DNA of 64,000 nucleotides from Capsaspora owczarzaki ATCC 30864 (taxonomy: Eukaryota > Opisthokonta > Filasterea): positions 609,504 to 673,503 of the forward strand of contig NW_011887295.1 in NCBI RefSeq assembly GCF_000151315.2, given 5' to 3'. Position numbers and translations under genes: made by a program. Under the pieces are notes generated by a model. That model was given only the letters and a program-made list of their open reading frames with translations. It was not told where the DNA came from and searched no databases. The number at the start of each line of letters is the position of its first letter. The stretch's first letter is position 1. This document shows, in pieces, positions 11,766-31,425 of the stretch.

Positions 11766-12280
11766 AAACCCCAACTGGAGCAGTTTGTTTCACCTTCCAT
11801 TGGCGGCGCCATGTACTCGCGCTCAATGAGCTCTTCCCGCGGGTGTCGCGCTGCCGCCGCTGCTGTTTGCATGAGCGGTGCGCCCATGAACAGCGACGGC
11901 CGTGCGCCTGCGCTCTTGTTGCTGTGCTTGGCGGATGCCGGGTTTGTCGATGCTTTGAAACCGTTTTGAGCGTTTGAAACATTGCCAAACACCGTACGAG
12001 GCCCTGCGCTGCCTCCGCCGCCGCTACCGCCGCCGCCGCCCATCTGCTTGGCCACGGGGAAGCCAGATCCAAGCATCCCACTGCCACCGGCATTGCCAAG
12101 CCGCGAGGACGCCGACGCCGACGACGACTTGCTCGGCAGCAGCCCGCCACCCAGCATTGCCGGTGCCATGGGGTTCTCCCCTTGCTGTTGCTGCAGCATC
12201 ACAGCCTCAGGCGCGGCTCGGCTCATATGGCTTCCAAATCCGCCGCTATGGGCACTGCTACCGAACGGCCTTCGCGACAT
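11250..12280 (-). CDS. Securin (PTTG/Pds1-type) candidate
   Basis: Exons 12280-11794, 11569-11423 and 11347-11250 join in phase to 243 residues. The N-terminal half is Gly/Ser-rich and disordered. It contains a destruction-box-like RTVFGNVSN (about residues 95-103; consensus RxxLxxxxN, with Phe for Leu) and a GEN tripeptide reminiscent of a KEN box. Joining exons 1 and 2 creates EREYMAPPMEDLPYEP, which resembles the separase-interacting segment of securins (an acidic E-I/R-E-Y-M-P-P stretch followed by LPF/Y-x-P). The C-terminus is acidic with several DxD and PxxM motifs and ends in GQW. Securin inhibits separase until APC/C destroys it at anaphase. Securins share almost no overall sequence, so this is a motif-based call. 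It is divergently paired with RtcB. Confidence 0.5.
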
Positions 12281-12617
12281 TCGAAATTTCAAAAAACAAG
12301 TTACGTCTCCGTCAAACACGCTTTGAATCGAAGTTTGTCAGATTGCTAACGGGGAAAGGCAACAAAAAGAGTGGATGCAACTGATGAAACTAACTACAGT
12401 AGATCTGGAGGCTCAGACAACGATGAATGGATGAGGATCCAACCAGCACCACGGACAATCAAAATCATGGCTCTGAGACTTGGTGCCCCCACTCTCAGAG
12501 ACGATCTTTGGATTTCTGCTCTTTTCGTTTAATTTCAGTCCTTTTTTATTATTATTTGCTGTTGCTTTTGTTGTCGTTGTCGTCGTTGTGTAATCCATCT
12601 TGTACAATACCAGAGCC
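12281..12617. promoter_or_regulatory. Divergent intergenic region between securin candidate and RtcB
   Basis: 337 bp between divergent start codons, T-rich near RtcB (12530-12590). It presumably holds both promoters. No specific regulatory motif recognised. Confidence 0.5.
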
Positions 12618-16083
<3,466 letters not shown>

Positions 16084-16374
16084 AAGAGCAAAATGCATTG
16101 TTTTATTATTTCAGTCGCGTGCACCTGGCAACCATTGTAGATCTAGAATAGATGATTGAAAATTATGCATTTTATTTTGGCAGTGGCCTCGAAGACGAGC
16201 ATTCTCCACATTGTGCGCCATCTACCTCGGCCATGATCGCCCAATGGGGCGCTGCTTTGCTTGCCTTCCAAATGTTTTTATTGCTTGTTGCCAGTCAGTC
16301 TCTTTGAGGTTTCTCTTGCCTTTTCTGGCACGTGCGTGCTGTCAAACAAAAAAAAAAAACCAGTGGAAAACGCA

Positions 16375-19300
16375 ATGACTTCAGCGCGGCCTCTGCTTCC
16401 GTTCGATGCAGCCAGCCACGCACAAGCGAGTCAATCGTATTTTAGCACATGGCTGCGATGGACTCTACCGCGACGCATCCACTTTGGTCGGCGTGGCAGG
16501 GTTGCTGTGATCGTCCTCATTTTCCTCCTTTCGCTCTACCTCCTTGTGCCCAAGGCTCCAGAGTGGCAGGTTGCTGACCATGGTACGTACTTGTACTCCT
16601 GTGCTACTTGTCTTTGCTGGTGCGCGGAGACCAAACGCCTGCGCTGCGCGTTCATGCGAGGGAGGGAGGGGGGTTTTGACAAGAGTGGTTTGACAGGTCG
16701 CCTCGTCCCGCCCTTCCCTTTGCCTTCGTGGCCTCTCTCGCTCTCTTTCTTCCACCGACTTGAATATTCACTCACTGTGCTTCCGCAACCCTTGTGCTTG
16801 CTTTGGCGGCAACAACGCGTCAACAGGCAGCGGCACGATGGGAGGGAATGCAACAAGCCTTTCTGCTGATGAGTTTGAAGGGCGCCGCGCCCCGCAGCTT
16901 GTGCCCAACGCACACCCGCGACGCGCGCCTCCTGGTGTCCTGAACAATACGTTGCCTCGCCAGGATCCAGCAGTCGATGTCGATCTGGAGGAACCGGTCG
17001 CCGCAGCAAAGCCCGATGTCGCCAATCCATCGAACCACCACACGGCTGTCAATCCCAATCCGGCAGTCTCGGTTGTTGCTCCCGTCGTTGCTCCCGTCGT
17101 TGGTCCAGTCCCAGCCCAAGTCCCCCCGAAAAATGGCGACGTTGATGCAGCGCAATCGGGTGACCAGGCAGGGAAGCGCCTCACACCCGATTCTCAGCGT
17201 GTGGGGTCAAACCCAGATCGGGACACGGTTGTCAAGGATACGTTGCGAGTTGTCAAGTCGGAAATGTCAGAAAAATCGTTGGAAGACAATGTCAAGCTCG
17301 AAGAAGTGCCTGCGATCTTGGTTGAGGAATACAGCGCAAACACGATGCCTGAATCCGAGTCCGAGTCCGAATCCGAATCCGTGCTTCCGTTGCCCTCGAT
17401 TGCAACTTTGCTTGCTTCGGTCGAAACGTGGCATGCTTCCGCTCCGTGGTTGCAAGATGTCAACCAGACGCTTCCCGAGTGGCTCGAGTCCAGCCGCTCG
17501 GTTCGGTCCTCGGCAGACGACGACCAGGTTGTCGAATCGATGAAGCCGCTCTTCTGGAAGGAGCCAATCGCCTCACCGCCAGGACCTCGCGATGCCACAT
17601 CCTTGCCAAGGACCTGCCCGCCGTGGGAGTCGTTCCATTCCAAGCAACAACGCACCCATGTCTTGCTGTTCGGCCCAGTCAGCGTCAGTTGGATTGACGG
17701 CTCGAGCGCGTGGCTGGTCTCTCTCGCTACCGTGCTCCTGATGCCACCGAATTGCGACGTCCATGTCGACATTCTCCTGACCAACCCGCTGGTCACGACC
17801 AAGGCGATGCGAGAAGCCCAAGCAGTCAACCAGACTGTGGGCGAAGGCTCGTACGTCGACACGACACCCCTTCAGCCATACACGCACTTGAACTCGCTCA
17901 TTGACAATTCTCCTGTCGCTACCACGCTGCAGCCTCTCCTCAAACAGGGGCGCATTCGCCTGATGGACGCCTGGAACCCTGCGCACATGGGTGGTCAAAC
18001 AATGGCTGCAAAAGTACCACGGCTGACACCTGCGCGAGCGATGCAGGTCATCCGCGCTCTTGACGCTCGCGAAGAGTACAATCTCATCCTCGTCCGCGGC
18101 CTGGACGTTGGGCAGCTGCTGGCACGAGAGCCCAACATGGCGCGCCGCACATCTGTCGTCTTTGTGAGCGACATCAAAGAAGAGCAGGTTGCGCAACTCC
18201 GCGAAATTGTCCAGTCGCCTGCCCGTTTGGTTTTCTCGACTCCGCACATGCGGGAATTCTCAGAGGAGAATTATGGTGTTCCTCATGGCTCTGTTGTCAT
18301 CCCACCGATGGTCCCCGATCCTAGCGTCGCCATGACCTCGCGCGCCGACCTGCAGTCAACCGACAGGCCGTTGAAGTTTTGCTATTCTGGCAAGGCAGAC
18401 TCGCTGTACATGTCGCTCGAGCTGGTCGCAGGCTTTCAAGAGTTTTTGCGTCAAAATCCGACCACCAAGGTCTCAATGCTCCTGATGGTGAGCAAGGTGA
18501 AGGGCGACGCCGCATTCCAACAGCAGCTCTCCGACCGCATGGATGCTGCCGCTCCACACATTGAGGTCAGGTCGGGACTTGTCCGAACCGAAGTTGCGCG
18601 CATTTTGCGAACAGAGTGCGATGTCGGCCTTCGTTGGATGCGGCACGACTCTGGCCACGAGCTGTCCACCAAGCTGATCGAGTACGCAGCCAACGGTCTC
18701 CCTGTGCTTGTGAATCGCTCGCCGGCTACCGAGAGCTTCTTGGGAGTCGACTACCCGTTCTTCCTGACCGTCGATGGCGGCCCGGTTTTGACTGACCCGC
18801 TTCCCGAGGGACAAGTCGAGTTTAGCGAGATTGATGTTCAAACCTTGTCTGTCGCAATGGGACAAATGGTTGCGAATCGCCACCTTCTTGCCGAAATGTC
18901 CGCGCATGTGCGAAAGCGCGCCGAGCCGTTCTTTTTCTCGTCTGTCGCAACCACCGTTTTCGGCATGGTCAATCCTTACCGTTCGCAACTTTCTGCTGCT
19001 CTCTCGGCTCCAGAAGCACCAACACTGCTCCACCGGCGCATTCGCGTTCTTTTTGCAGGGCACGACTTGAAGTTTGCAACCCAAATCATTGAGCAGTTTC
19101 GCGCGCGCAGCGACGTCGAGGTGGAACTGGACATGTGGAAATCACACACCAAACACAACGAAACTCGGAGCAAGGAGCTCGCCGAGTGGGCGGATGTCGT
19201 CTGGTGCGAATGGGCACTTGGCAATGCCGTCTGGTATGCCGACAACTTGGCCCTGCACAAGACTTTGGTTGTTCGTCTTCACCGTCAGGAATTGGTCACC

Positions 19301-22096
19301 AAGTTCATCCCCATTGTCAACTGGTCCCGCGTCGACCGCTTGATTGTGATTACTCCCTGGATTTACGCCTCTGCAAAGCAGTGGCTGCCTGCCAATGCCA
19401 CCGTCCAGGTCGAATTGGTGTACAACTCCGTCGACACCGAAGGCTTTCTTCGTCCCAAAACCAGCCGCGCTTTGCGGACTCTCGGTCTGCTTGGCTATGT
19501 GCCTCTTATGAAGCGAGCTGACTTGGCGGTCGAAATCCTCGTCGAGTTGCGCCAGACTGATCCGACCTGGACTTTGATGGTGGCCGGCTCGAGCCCCTAC
19601 TCGTTCGACTGGCTCATGAGGCGACCCGAGGAACTCGCCTTCTACACCAACTTGGCCAAGAACATCACGCAGCTCGGATTGGATAAGGCTGTGCAGTATT
19701 CGACCACCCATGTATCTGCACCCGAATGGTTTGAGAATGTTGGCTACATTTTGTCAACCTCCGACTACGAGGGCAGTCATCAGGCTGTTGCAGAGGGCAT
19801 GGGGGCTGGATGTATTCCCGTTGTGCGCAATTGGAACGGCTCGGAGCACATCTACCCGACCGCTCTGCACTTTAATACACCGAAAGAAGCTGCGCAGCAG
19901 ATTCTCCAAATGGATGCCAGCTTCATGGCGGTCAAGGGCGCGAAACGAGCTCGACTGATTGCGTCCACTGTCACACCCTATCTTCAAGAAGCGAACAACC
20001 GATTTGCGCTGCAGCAATGCATGCATGCGGCTTTTGGCATGATGCTGCCACCCGGCGTCCCGACCGTTGTCGCGTCAGAGACGGAATGGCAGGCCAACTT
20101 TGGTTTGGAGATGATCAAGGCCACTCCGATGCTGCGGCAGCCCATCGCCCCGCTAAACCCGCTCAAGGTGAACATTGCAGTGTGGATGAGCTCTGAGCTC
20201 AAGTCGGCTATCGCATCGTACAGCCAGGTTGTCCCGCTGACCAAAGCAAGTTGGCGCAAGCTGTTCAAAAATGTCCAGTTCGACTTGCTGCTGGTTGCTG
20301 CGGATGACTTGGAGGACCCGCTCGAGGCGTTTGGTGCCGACATCAACGAACTTGTTTTGATGGCACACGACATGCACGTGCCGTTCGTGTTTTGGGACGC
20401 TCGTGCATCGGCCGAATCGCTGCTGCCGACCGTTCAACCCCATCAAAAGACTCTGGAAATGGCGAGTGCAGTTTTTGTCACGACCAAGCTCCTTGAAGCC
20501 GAGTACGCCACGCTGCTGAAAGCATCTGAGGTCTCGGTGCACCGAGCGTGGCACCCGATTCAGCACCTTGTGCACAACCCGACCGGCTCTCGGCGTCCAA
20601 AGCTTGGCAAGAGCGTCTTCTTTGGGCCTGAAGCTTCCTTGCAAGGGTATCCCTCAAGCACGACCGCCTTGCTTGCTCCAGCCGTGGAGCATGGTCTGGT
20701 GATTTTTGGCGATGCAACTGCGGTCGTGCCGAAAGAGTTGGTGACGGCGCTGCACCCTCTGCCGTTGCAACAAGAGACGAATTCTACGTTGCGGCAGTTC
20801 CAAACAGGGCTGGTCGTCGGCCAGCAATCACATCAGCACCTGAGCCAAGCCGTTCACGCGGTCATGGCAGGCACCGCCATCATTTCTGACTCTGCTTCAG
20901 CGGACGAGCTGCGACAAGTCCTTGGTTCGAACGGCTTTGTTGAGGCTGACTCGGCTGATGCCGTTTCGGATGCGTTGAAGCGCCTGTCCAGCTCGGTGCA
21001 GCGCGAGGCGCTGACTTTGAGCGCCCAGCGGCACATTCTCGCCTCACGCACATACCAGCATTTCCTGGGCGAGATCTTGCAGGCAGCTTCAGTTTACACT
21101 GAGGCACAGTTTGCAACCGCATCCGCATCTTTTGGTGTTTCCGTTGTCGCCTGCATGGAGCACAATGGTGCGACTGCCGAGCAAGATTCTTCCTCGCTCC
21201 CATTGGTCCCGTTGGTCGAGGATGACTTGTTGGACGACATTCTGGAGTGTCCATTCCCCGAGCTTGAAGCGCACGTCGAGAGCTATTTGCGCATGGAGCA
21301 TGCGCAGAAGGAACTGGTCATCGGAGTGTATGGCCGCCAAATCTTCCCACTCTCAGAGCATGCTCAAGCTCGCGTCGAAGCCACATTGAATGGAGATGCC
21401 AGTGTTGCTGCCGACCTCTCGCTTGGGCTGAGAGACCTGTCAGAAATGGTCGGTGGCACGATCGAGCGCGTCCCTGTATGCTCGCCACGACGGTTGTACC
21501 GCGCTGGAGCTGTCGAACGCATTCTCGAGCACCGCTACCCGTCCCTGGCTCGTGTCGTGTTTGAGACTCGCGATTGGGGTTCTGGGCTGTGCATGAACCA
21601 AGCAGTCGTCGTTTCGGGGAAGCAGCCGTCGCCGATGCCCCTGATGCTCTTCCTCGAGTCCCGGCATTACTATGGCAGGAACTTTTTGACCGATCTCGTC
21701 CCCATCTTTGGCTTCACCGACGCCAAGATTGTGGGCAAGAGCAGCTTCCATGTTCCTCTTCCGTCCGATGTCGCTGAAGACCTGAGCGCGAAAGCCAGCC
21801 CCGACAGTCCATTGAGTGCAGGGCTGTTTCACCGCCAACCCGAGGCAGAGAACGAGTTTGTCGATGTGATTACTGCGAGTGCAACTGCAATTGTGCAGCG
21901 CGAGCTGTTCCAAAGCCAGTTGTCCTTCTCAATCACCTCGTCGCGACCGCTGGATCGATTGCTGTTGCAAGCCCGCAACCAGCGTATTGTCATGTATTCA
22001 GGAAATCGCCATGGTTTTGTCCACGTTCCGACAGACCAGTCCGGCTATGAAGCGACGCAGGATTCTGCCGCCATGAAGACGTTTGTCGATTTGTAG
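16375..22096 (+). CDS. Giant type II membrane glycosyltransferase with repeated GT-B-like modules
   Basis: Exons 16375-16582 and 16827-22096 give 1825 residues. A short cytoplasmic Arg-rich stretch precedes one transmembrane anchor (VAVIVLIFLLSLYLLVP), the layout of Golgi type II enzymes. A Ser/Glu-rich stem follows. I see at least two modules resembling GT4/group-1 glycosyltransferases. The first runs from HVLLFGPVSVSWIDG through FCYSGKADSLYMSLELV. The second runs from RIRVLFAGHDLKFATQII through GLLGYVPLMKRADLAVEIL to STSDYEGSHQAVAEGMGAG, a typical donor-binding E-x7-E-like region. A third degenerate module (about residues 1190-1500) keeps the same shape without clear motifs. The C-terminal 300 residues are unassigned. 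Donor and acceptor are unknown. The one huge exon contrasts with its intron-rich neighbours. Confidence 0.75.
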
Positions 22097-22167
22097 ATGC
22101 CTTAGCAGCACGAATGTTTTGCGCGTCATTTTTGTATTACACCTCTTGTATCTTTAGACCGAAATGA

Positions 22168-22173
22168 AATAAA
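22168..22173 (+). terminator. Possible poly(A) signal of the glycosyltransferase gene
   Basis: AATAAA 72 bases after the stop codon, in the 291-bp convergent gap before ABCF3. Confidence 0.4.
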
Positions 22174-22387
22174 ATAATCAGTCTCGTTCGATGCGTTCAC
22201 GAATGGTTCCCTTCGCAGCTAGCACAGGAATTACGAAAAGCAGCCGAACTGCAGACGCAAAACTAAAAGAAGCGGACGGGGAGAACGACAAGAAAAGGGC
22301 TTCAATAGATGAAACACAAACAAACAAAAACACTTCAAACAATCCACAAAAGCACGCAATGGCCGAGAGGTTTGCAAATCCAAGCGG

Positions 22388-26164
<3,777 letters not shown>

Positions 26165-26684
26165 TCTGAAAACTAAGAAGAAAGCAAAAAAAAAAAAAAA
26201 AAAAACAAAACAAAAACAATGGGAACTGGCATTGACGAAGCGGTAGGCACCAAGAAGATCGATTGGAAACTGACATGAAAATGGAACAAGAGATTTGGTG
26301 AATGAAAGGAGAGGAAGCTGGAAGTCGTGCCATTCATGAACTTCTCTTTCGCCCCCCACCTCCCGAATCTCCGACATTATCGTACATCATGACATTAAAT
26401 CACTGCGCGGATGTATTTTCGATCGCCAAATGGTGCTGAACAGCTTGTTCCAAACGCTGACCGACTCCCTGCCTGGCAACGCAAAACACACTCGCTCTCT
26501 GCGCTTTAGCTTCACGTCTCGCTCCGATGGTACTGCCATGTCTTGCTATTTGCTTGCTGCTTTGTTGATTTCATGTTCAAGTTCTATCCAGCTGGTTTTG
26601 GACACTCGTGTTTGTTTCACTCTCTTTTTTTTTTCTTTGCTCGTTTTTTTTTTTCCCGCCATTTTTTTTCTTTTGGTCCAAACC
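26165..26684. promoter_or_regulatory. Divergent intergenic region between ABCF3 and RPA1
   Basis: 520 bp between divergent start codons. The A-run near 26189-26210 belongs to the ABCF3 side and T-runs at 26624-26670 to the RPA1 side. No convincing promoter element identified. Confidence 0.5.
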
Positions 26685-29404
26685 ATGGCCGAGTTCACGT
26701 TGACTGCCGGAGCCATTGAGGTGAGATGGCCAGTTTTTGTCACACGCACGCGTTACCACTCTTCACACTGCCACGGGTGACGCTCGCTGGTTGTTGGACA
26801 CGACAAAGCGCAACTGCTTTGGCACGCAAGCGACACGAAAACTACAACACTTCTCCCGCGCTTTTTTTTCGTTTTCGCGCATTTTTTTTTTTTTCCATCC
26901 CTCCTTTCTTGGTCCTTTCTGGTGGCGGCTTTTGCTGCCTTGCCTTGCGAGCCGTGTTTCCCCTACTATGACGCTTCTTGACGTGTCATGCATCCTTCAC
27001 AAGTGCTGCTCTGTCGTCCTGGTTCGTCCAGGAGGGCGGTTCGAAGCTTTCGCGCGTTTTGGTTTTGGTTTTTCCCGCGCTTTGCTTTCCCCCCCATTCT
27101 GCACGTTTATCCCTTCCCGACGTCTTATCCTTCCTCTCTCCATGTTCGCGGGACCATCAAATTTGAACAGCCACAACTCAACCATCTTTTCTTGTTGGCT
27201 TGCCTCGCTGTTTGGTTCTTGTTCGGTTTTCTCGCAGGCCATGTCCAACCCCGCCAAGGCGAGCAACTACGTTGTGCAGCCCGTCTTGCAAATCCTGTCC
27301 ATCAAGAAGCTCACATCGAACGGCACCACGCCCGGCGATCGTCACCGTGTCGTCATCTCCGACGGTGTGCATCACTACATGCAGGCGCTGCTTGGCACCA
27401 GCTTGGCAGAAGTCGCCAAGACGGACGCAATCACTCGCTTTACCGTTGTTCGTGTCAAGAAGTTTGTGTGCAGCCCCGTCGTTGAGCGAACGTAAGTTGT
27501 TTTCTGTTGTCTCATCCGAGTGCAGAGTATGGGGAAGCCATATTAGTTGCTCACCTTCCTTTGCCATTGCCTGGTTGTTTTTTTTTTTTTTCTGTCTTCT
27601 TCAAACCTGATGAACAACAACAAACAGAATCGTCATTCTCATGGATGTCGACATTCTCGGTACCCCCGCGGGCAAGATTGGCGACCCCAAGCCGTACGAG
27701 GTCGCGCCTGATGCTGGCGCTGTTGCTGGCGGTGCCGCGGCCGGCGCTCCGACCTCGCCTGCTGGTGCCACGAACGGCGCAGCTGCACCCGTGGGTGCTG
27801 CACCTGCTGCCCCCAAGGTGTCGCCGTACCGACAGTACACGGATGCTGCGACGGGCGCCGTGACGTCTGCCTTTGGAGCGCGGGTGGCCAGCCCTCCGCG
27901 CGCCCAGCAGTCCTTCCCCGCGTTCGATCCGAACAAAACGCTCGAGCAAATTGTCGCGGAGGGGCAGACGCCGGAGACGCTGCCGATTGCATACATTTAC
28001 AACACAATGCCGTCCAAGTTTATCATTCGCGCGCGCGTCACGCTCAAGCACCCGGTGCGCGAGTTTGCGCGCAAAAACCCGGGACCCAACAACCAGTCGG
28101 GCGGCCGTGTGTGCTCGATCGATCTGAAGGACGACTCGTCAGAAATCCGTGCCACGGCCTTTAACGAGCAGATTGACACAATCATCAACAGCCTCGAGGT
28201 CGGCAAGGCGTACTACTTTAGCAAAATGTCCGTCAAGCCGGCCAACCGCATGTACAACACGCTGCCGAGCGACTACGAGCTGACCTTTGAGAAGGGCACA
28301 CAATGGGTGCCGTGCCACGACGAGGCCAATCTGCCCCAGGTGGTGTACAACTTTGTGCGTTTTGACGGCCTGGAAACCCTTGGCGAGCAGACGGTCGACC
28401 TTATTGGCATCTGCAAGAGCGCGCGCGACGTGCAGACCATCACCACCAAGCAGCAAAAGTCCGTCCCCAAACGCGAGCTGACGCTGGTCGACCAGTCGCA
28501 GCGCGAAATCACCGTCACGCTGTGGAACACGCAAGCCACCAACTTTGACGAGCAAGTGGCCGTGGACAACCGTGTCCTGGCCTTCCGCAAGGTCAAGCTC
28601 ACCGATTTCAGCGGCGTCAAGTCGGCGTCGTGCATCAGCTCGAGCGCAATGGAGGTGGAGCCCGACATGCCAGAGACGCAAGAGCTCCGCGCATGGTTTG
28701 ACTCGGAGGGCCGAAACCAGAGCTTCCAGCAAGTCACTGGCGGCGCTGGTGCGTACTCTGGCGGCAACCGCGATCTCGCCACCTTCCAGCAGATCAACAG
28801 CAACCACAGCCTCGGCGCCGACAAGGCCGAGTATGCTCGTCTGCAGGGAACAGTCACCTTCCTCAAGACCAAGTTCGACGACAAGAGCGGCTCGAACGAT
28901 GGCTCGGTCGGCATGTACTATTATGCATGCGGCAACATCAAGCAGCCCATCGACAACGGCCAAGCAGCAGCACCGAACAGCCGACAGCAAGCCCAGCAGC
29001 CCTCCGTCTGCGGCAAAAAGCTGGCGATTGGCGAGCAGTGCCCGACCTGCGGCGACGTGTCGCAGCGCATCTCTGGCTGCAACCTCACATTTGTCGCAGA
29101 CGACAGCACTGGCAGCCAGTGGATTACCGCCTTCCGCGACACTGCCCAGACCATTCTTGGAGCGTCAAACAAGGACTTGACGCTGGAACACTTGCACGAG
29201 CTGGCGCTCAATGGGGAACAAGAGCAGCTCGACTCCATCTACGCCCAGGCCCTGCACCACCCTTACGAGATGACTCTTCGCATCAAGCAGGAGCAATCCC
29301 AACAAGGTGGCATGCGCACCCGGTATCAGCTCGTCCGGCTGGCTCCGATTGACTTTGCGCGCGACAGTTTGCGTCTTGTTCGTTTGATTCAAGCCTACAA
29401 CTGA
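26685..29404 (+). CDS. RPA1: Replication protein A 70-kDa subunit (RPA1)
   Basis: Large subunit of the single-stranded-DNA-binding heterotrimer for replication and repair. Exons 26685-26720, 27238-27491 and 27628-29404 give 688 residues with matching phases. The N-terminal protein-interaction OB fold includes VVQPVLQILSIKKL and HRVVISDGVHHYMQALL. An Ala/Pro/Gly linker leads to DNA-binding OB folds A and B (WTIRARVT-like FIIRARVTLKHPVREF, ATAFNEQID, LTLVDQSQREITVTLWN). The C-terminal fold C includes SQWITAFRDTAQTILG and YQLVRLAPIDFARDSLRL, and its zinc ribbon has Cys pairs in YACGN, SVCGKK and CPTCGD. A stretch of about 27 residues separates the first cysteine from the second, longer than in human RPA1. 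Intron 1 is 517 nt with poly-T runs. Confidence 0.95.
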
Positions 29405-29804
29405 GGTGTTGTTGTGTCTTGTGTTGCATTGTGTTTGTTGGTTTCTTTTTCTGTTTTTTTTTTTCTTTCCCCCGTGTGTGTGCTTGTCTGCCGTGTATGT
29501 GCAGACCATGTAGTTGTTGTTGATTCTCCCTAAAAAATCTAGATTTGCATGTTCCACCGAGTGATTTCAATGGACAAGCCAGAATTTTGCACATCATCCC
29601 CTCTCCTTTGTCAAACAAGAACAAACCAACTGCTCAACCACCAAACAAAAAAAAAAAAAAAAAAAAAAAACAAAAAAAAACAATAACATCTTTGTAACTG
29701 CAAAGGAAAATTTCTTTGAGACATGAGGGACAAAAACACGTGAGGGACAAAAACACGAAAGAGCAAAGAGCACAGGGTTGCAAAATCGCGAAAGCTAGAA
29801 GCGT
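29405..29804. other. Convergent 3' intergenic region
   Basis: 400 bp between the stops of RPA1 (+) and eL8 (-). Contains T-runs near 29454-29466 and an A-run at 29648-29670, but no ORF or RNA gene I can support. Confidence 0.6.
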
Positions 29805-31425
29805 TTAGCCGAGCTTGGCAGCGGCCTCCTTGGCCTTGATCTTCTCGAGCTTGGCAGTCCGGTTGCGGGACTTCTGGCCGAGAACACCACCACCCCACGA
29901 GCGACGGATCTCAGCGTGCTTCTCGTTGTAGTTGGCGCGGATAGACTCGAGGAGCTTGGCGAACTGGGGCTTGTCCTCGTTCTTGACACCGGTGATGGCG
30001 ACAGCGGTGGCAGTCTTGAGGTGGACGAGGGCGCCGAGGCGAGCCTTGCTCTTGACAATGCAGTATGGGATGTCCATCTTGCGGCAGAGGGCGGGGAGCC
30101 AGAGAACGAGCTCGACGGGGTCGACGTCGTGAGCAATCACAACAAGCTGGGCAGCCTTCTTCTCGACGAGGCCGGTGATGTGGTTAAGACCGTACTTGAC
30201 GAGGAGGGGCTTCTTGGTGGGGTCGCGCTTCTTGGCGTCAACCTTGGCAACAGCCTCAGCCTTCAGGCGCTCAGTCTTCTGGGCAGAAGTCTCGGGGCGG
30301 TACTTGGAGAGGAGACGGAAGAGCTCGGTCGCGTTGTTCTTGTCCAGGCACTTGGTGAACTGGTTGATCGACGGGGGGACCTTCAGGCGCTCGTAGAGAA
30401 CGGCGCGCTGGCGCTGGAGGCGCACATAACGCGGCCAGCGGACAAAGCGGCCCATATCACGCTTGGGCTGGACGTCGCCGCCAATGCCAAAGTTGCGGGT
30501 GCGCTTCTGGATGAGCGGGTTGCCAGCCTTCTTCTCAGCAACCTTCTTGGAGCCGAGGGGGGCGGCCGCCACCTTCTTCTTGGTGTCCTTGACCTGAAGT
30601 GAGTGAGGAAGCAGCAAGAGAAAAGAATGGGGTTAGTGATGAAGAGCGACACGAGGTGTGCCAAGCACAAGCCGAAGGATTGAAAAAAATAAAATCAAAA
30701 AAATCAAAAAAGGCAGAGCTGTTGTCCTCGCCAGAGCCGAATAAGAGAAAGCCAGGGACGTTGGCGCAGATTCAACCAGATCTGGCAACCGAGTCGGGCA
30801 AGAGGAGCCGGGAAAGGGGAGAAGAGAGAGAGAGAGGACCAAGGCTCGGCTGAAACCCACAGCACAAACCGCTGTTGAAACACAATCCAAAAGCACCACC
30901 CCGCACCAGAGGCCGAATCAAACGAGCTCACACAGATGTCACTCAAATACTTCCGACAGACAGTATGGAGCCGACAACGAGGCCGAGGGCCCGCATGCAG
31001 AGCGGACGAAAAATAACAAGCTCGAGGCGAAAAAAACGTTTGTCAGCGAAAAAGCCAACACCCCATCCCTTTGCCTGCTCGTTCTGTGCCGTTCGTACAT
31101 TGCAACCCCTCCTTCCTCGACCCGAATCGAGCATGCAGCCGTGTGTTGTATCAGATTATCAGCGGCTGGGGAGGCTGGTGGCAAGGGATGGGCCGACCGA
31201 GGGGCTGCAACGGGCGAGCGAGCCGATAGTCGCACCAACCCCCCACCAACCCTTTTCCACCAAGCCGCCGAGTCCCCAACGCGCTTTTGGCCGTTCTATC
31301 TGCACTTCAAGTCCCTTCAATCACTTTGCTGGAAGGGGGCTGGGCCGAAAGTCGAACGGGGAGCGAGCGGGCGGCTGCACAAAGAGAGAATATTGAACGA
31401 ATGGAAAAAAAAAATCATGTACCAT
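29805..31425 (-). CDS. RPL7A: 60S ribosomal protein eL8 (RPL7A)
   Basis: The main exon 30593-29805 encodes 262 residues from [17 protein letters not shown] to KEAAAKLG, colinear with human RPL7A (266 residues). It contains [41 protein letters not shown], the L7Ae RNA-binding core [18 protein letters not shown], and [11 protein letters not shown]. The splice acceptor at 30594 leaves no start codon in this exon. The only place upstream where ATG is immediately followed by GT on this strand is 31425-31423, giving MVKDTKKK with a good start context. That would make a one-codon coding exon and an intron of 829 nt. The body of the gene is certain; the start exon is a proposal. Confidence 0.85.
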
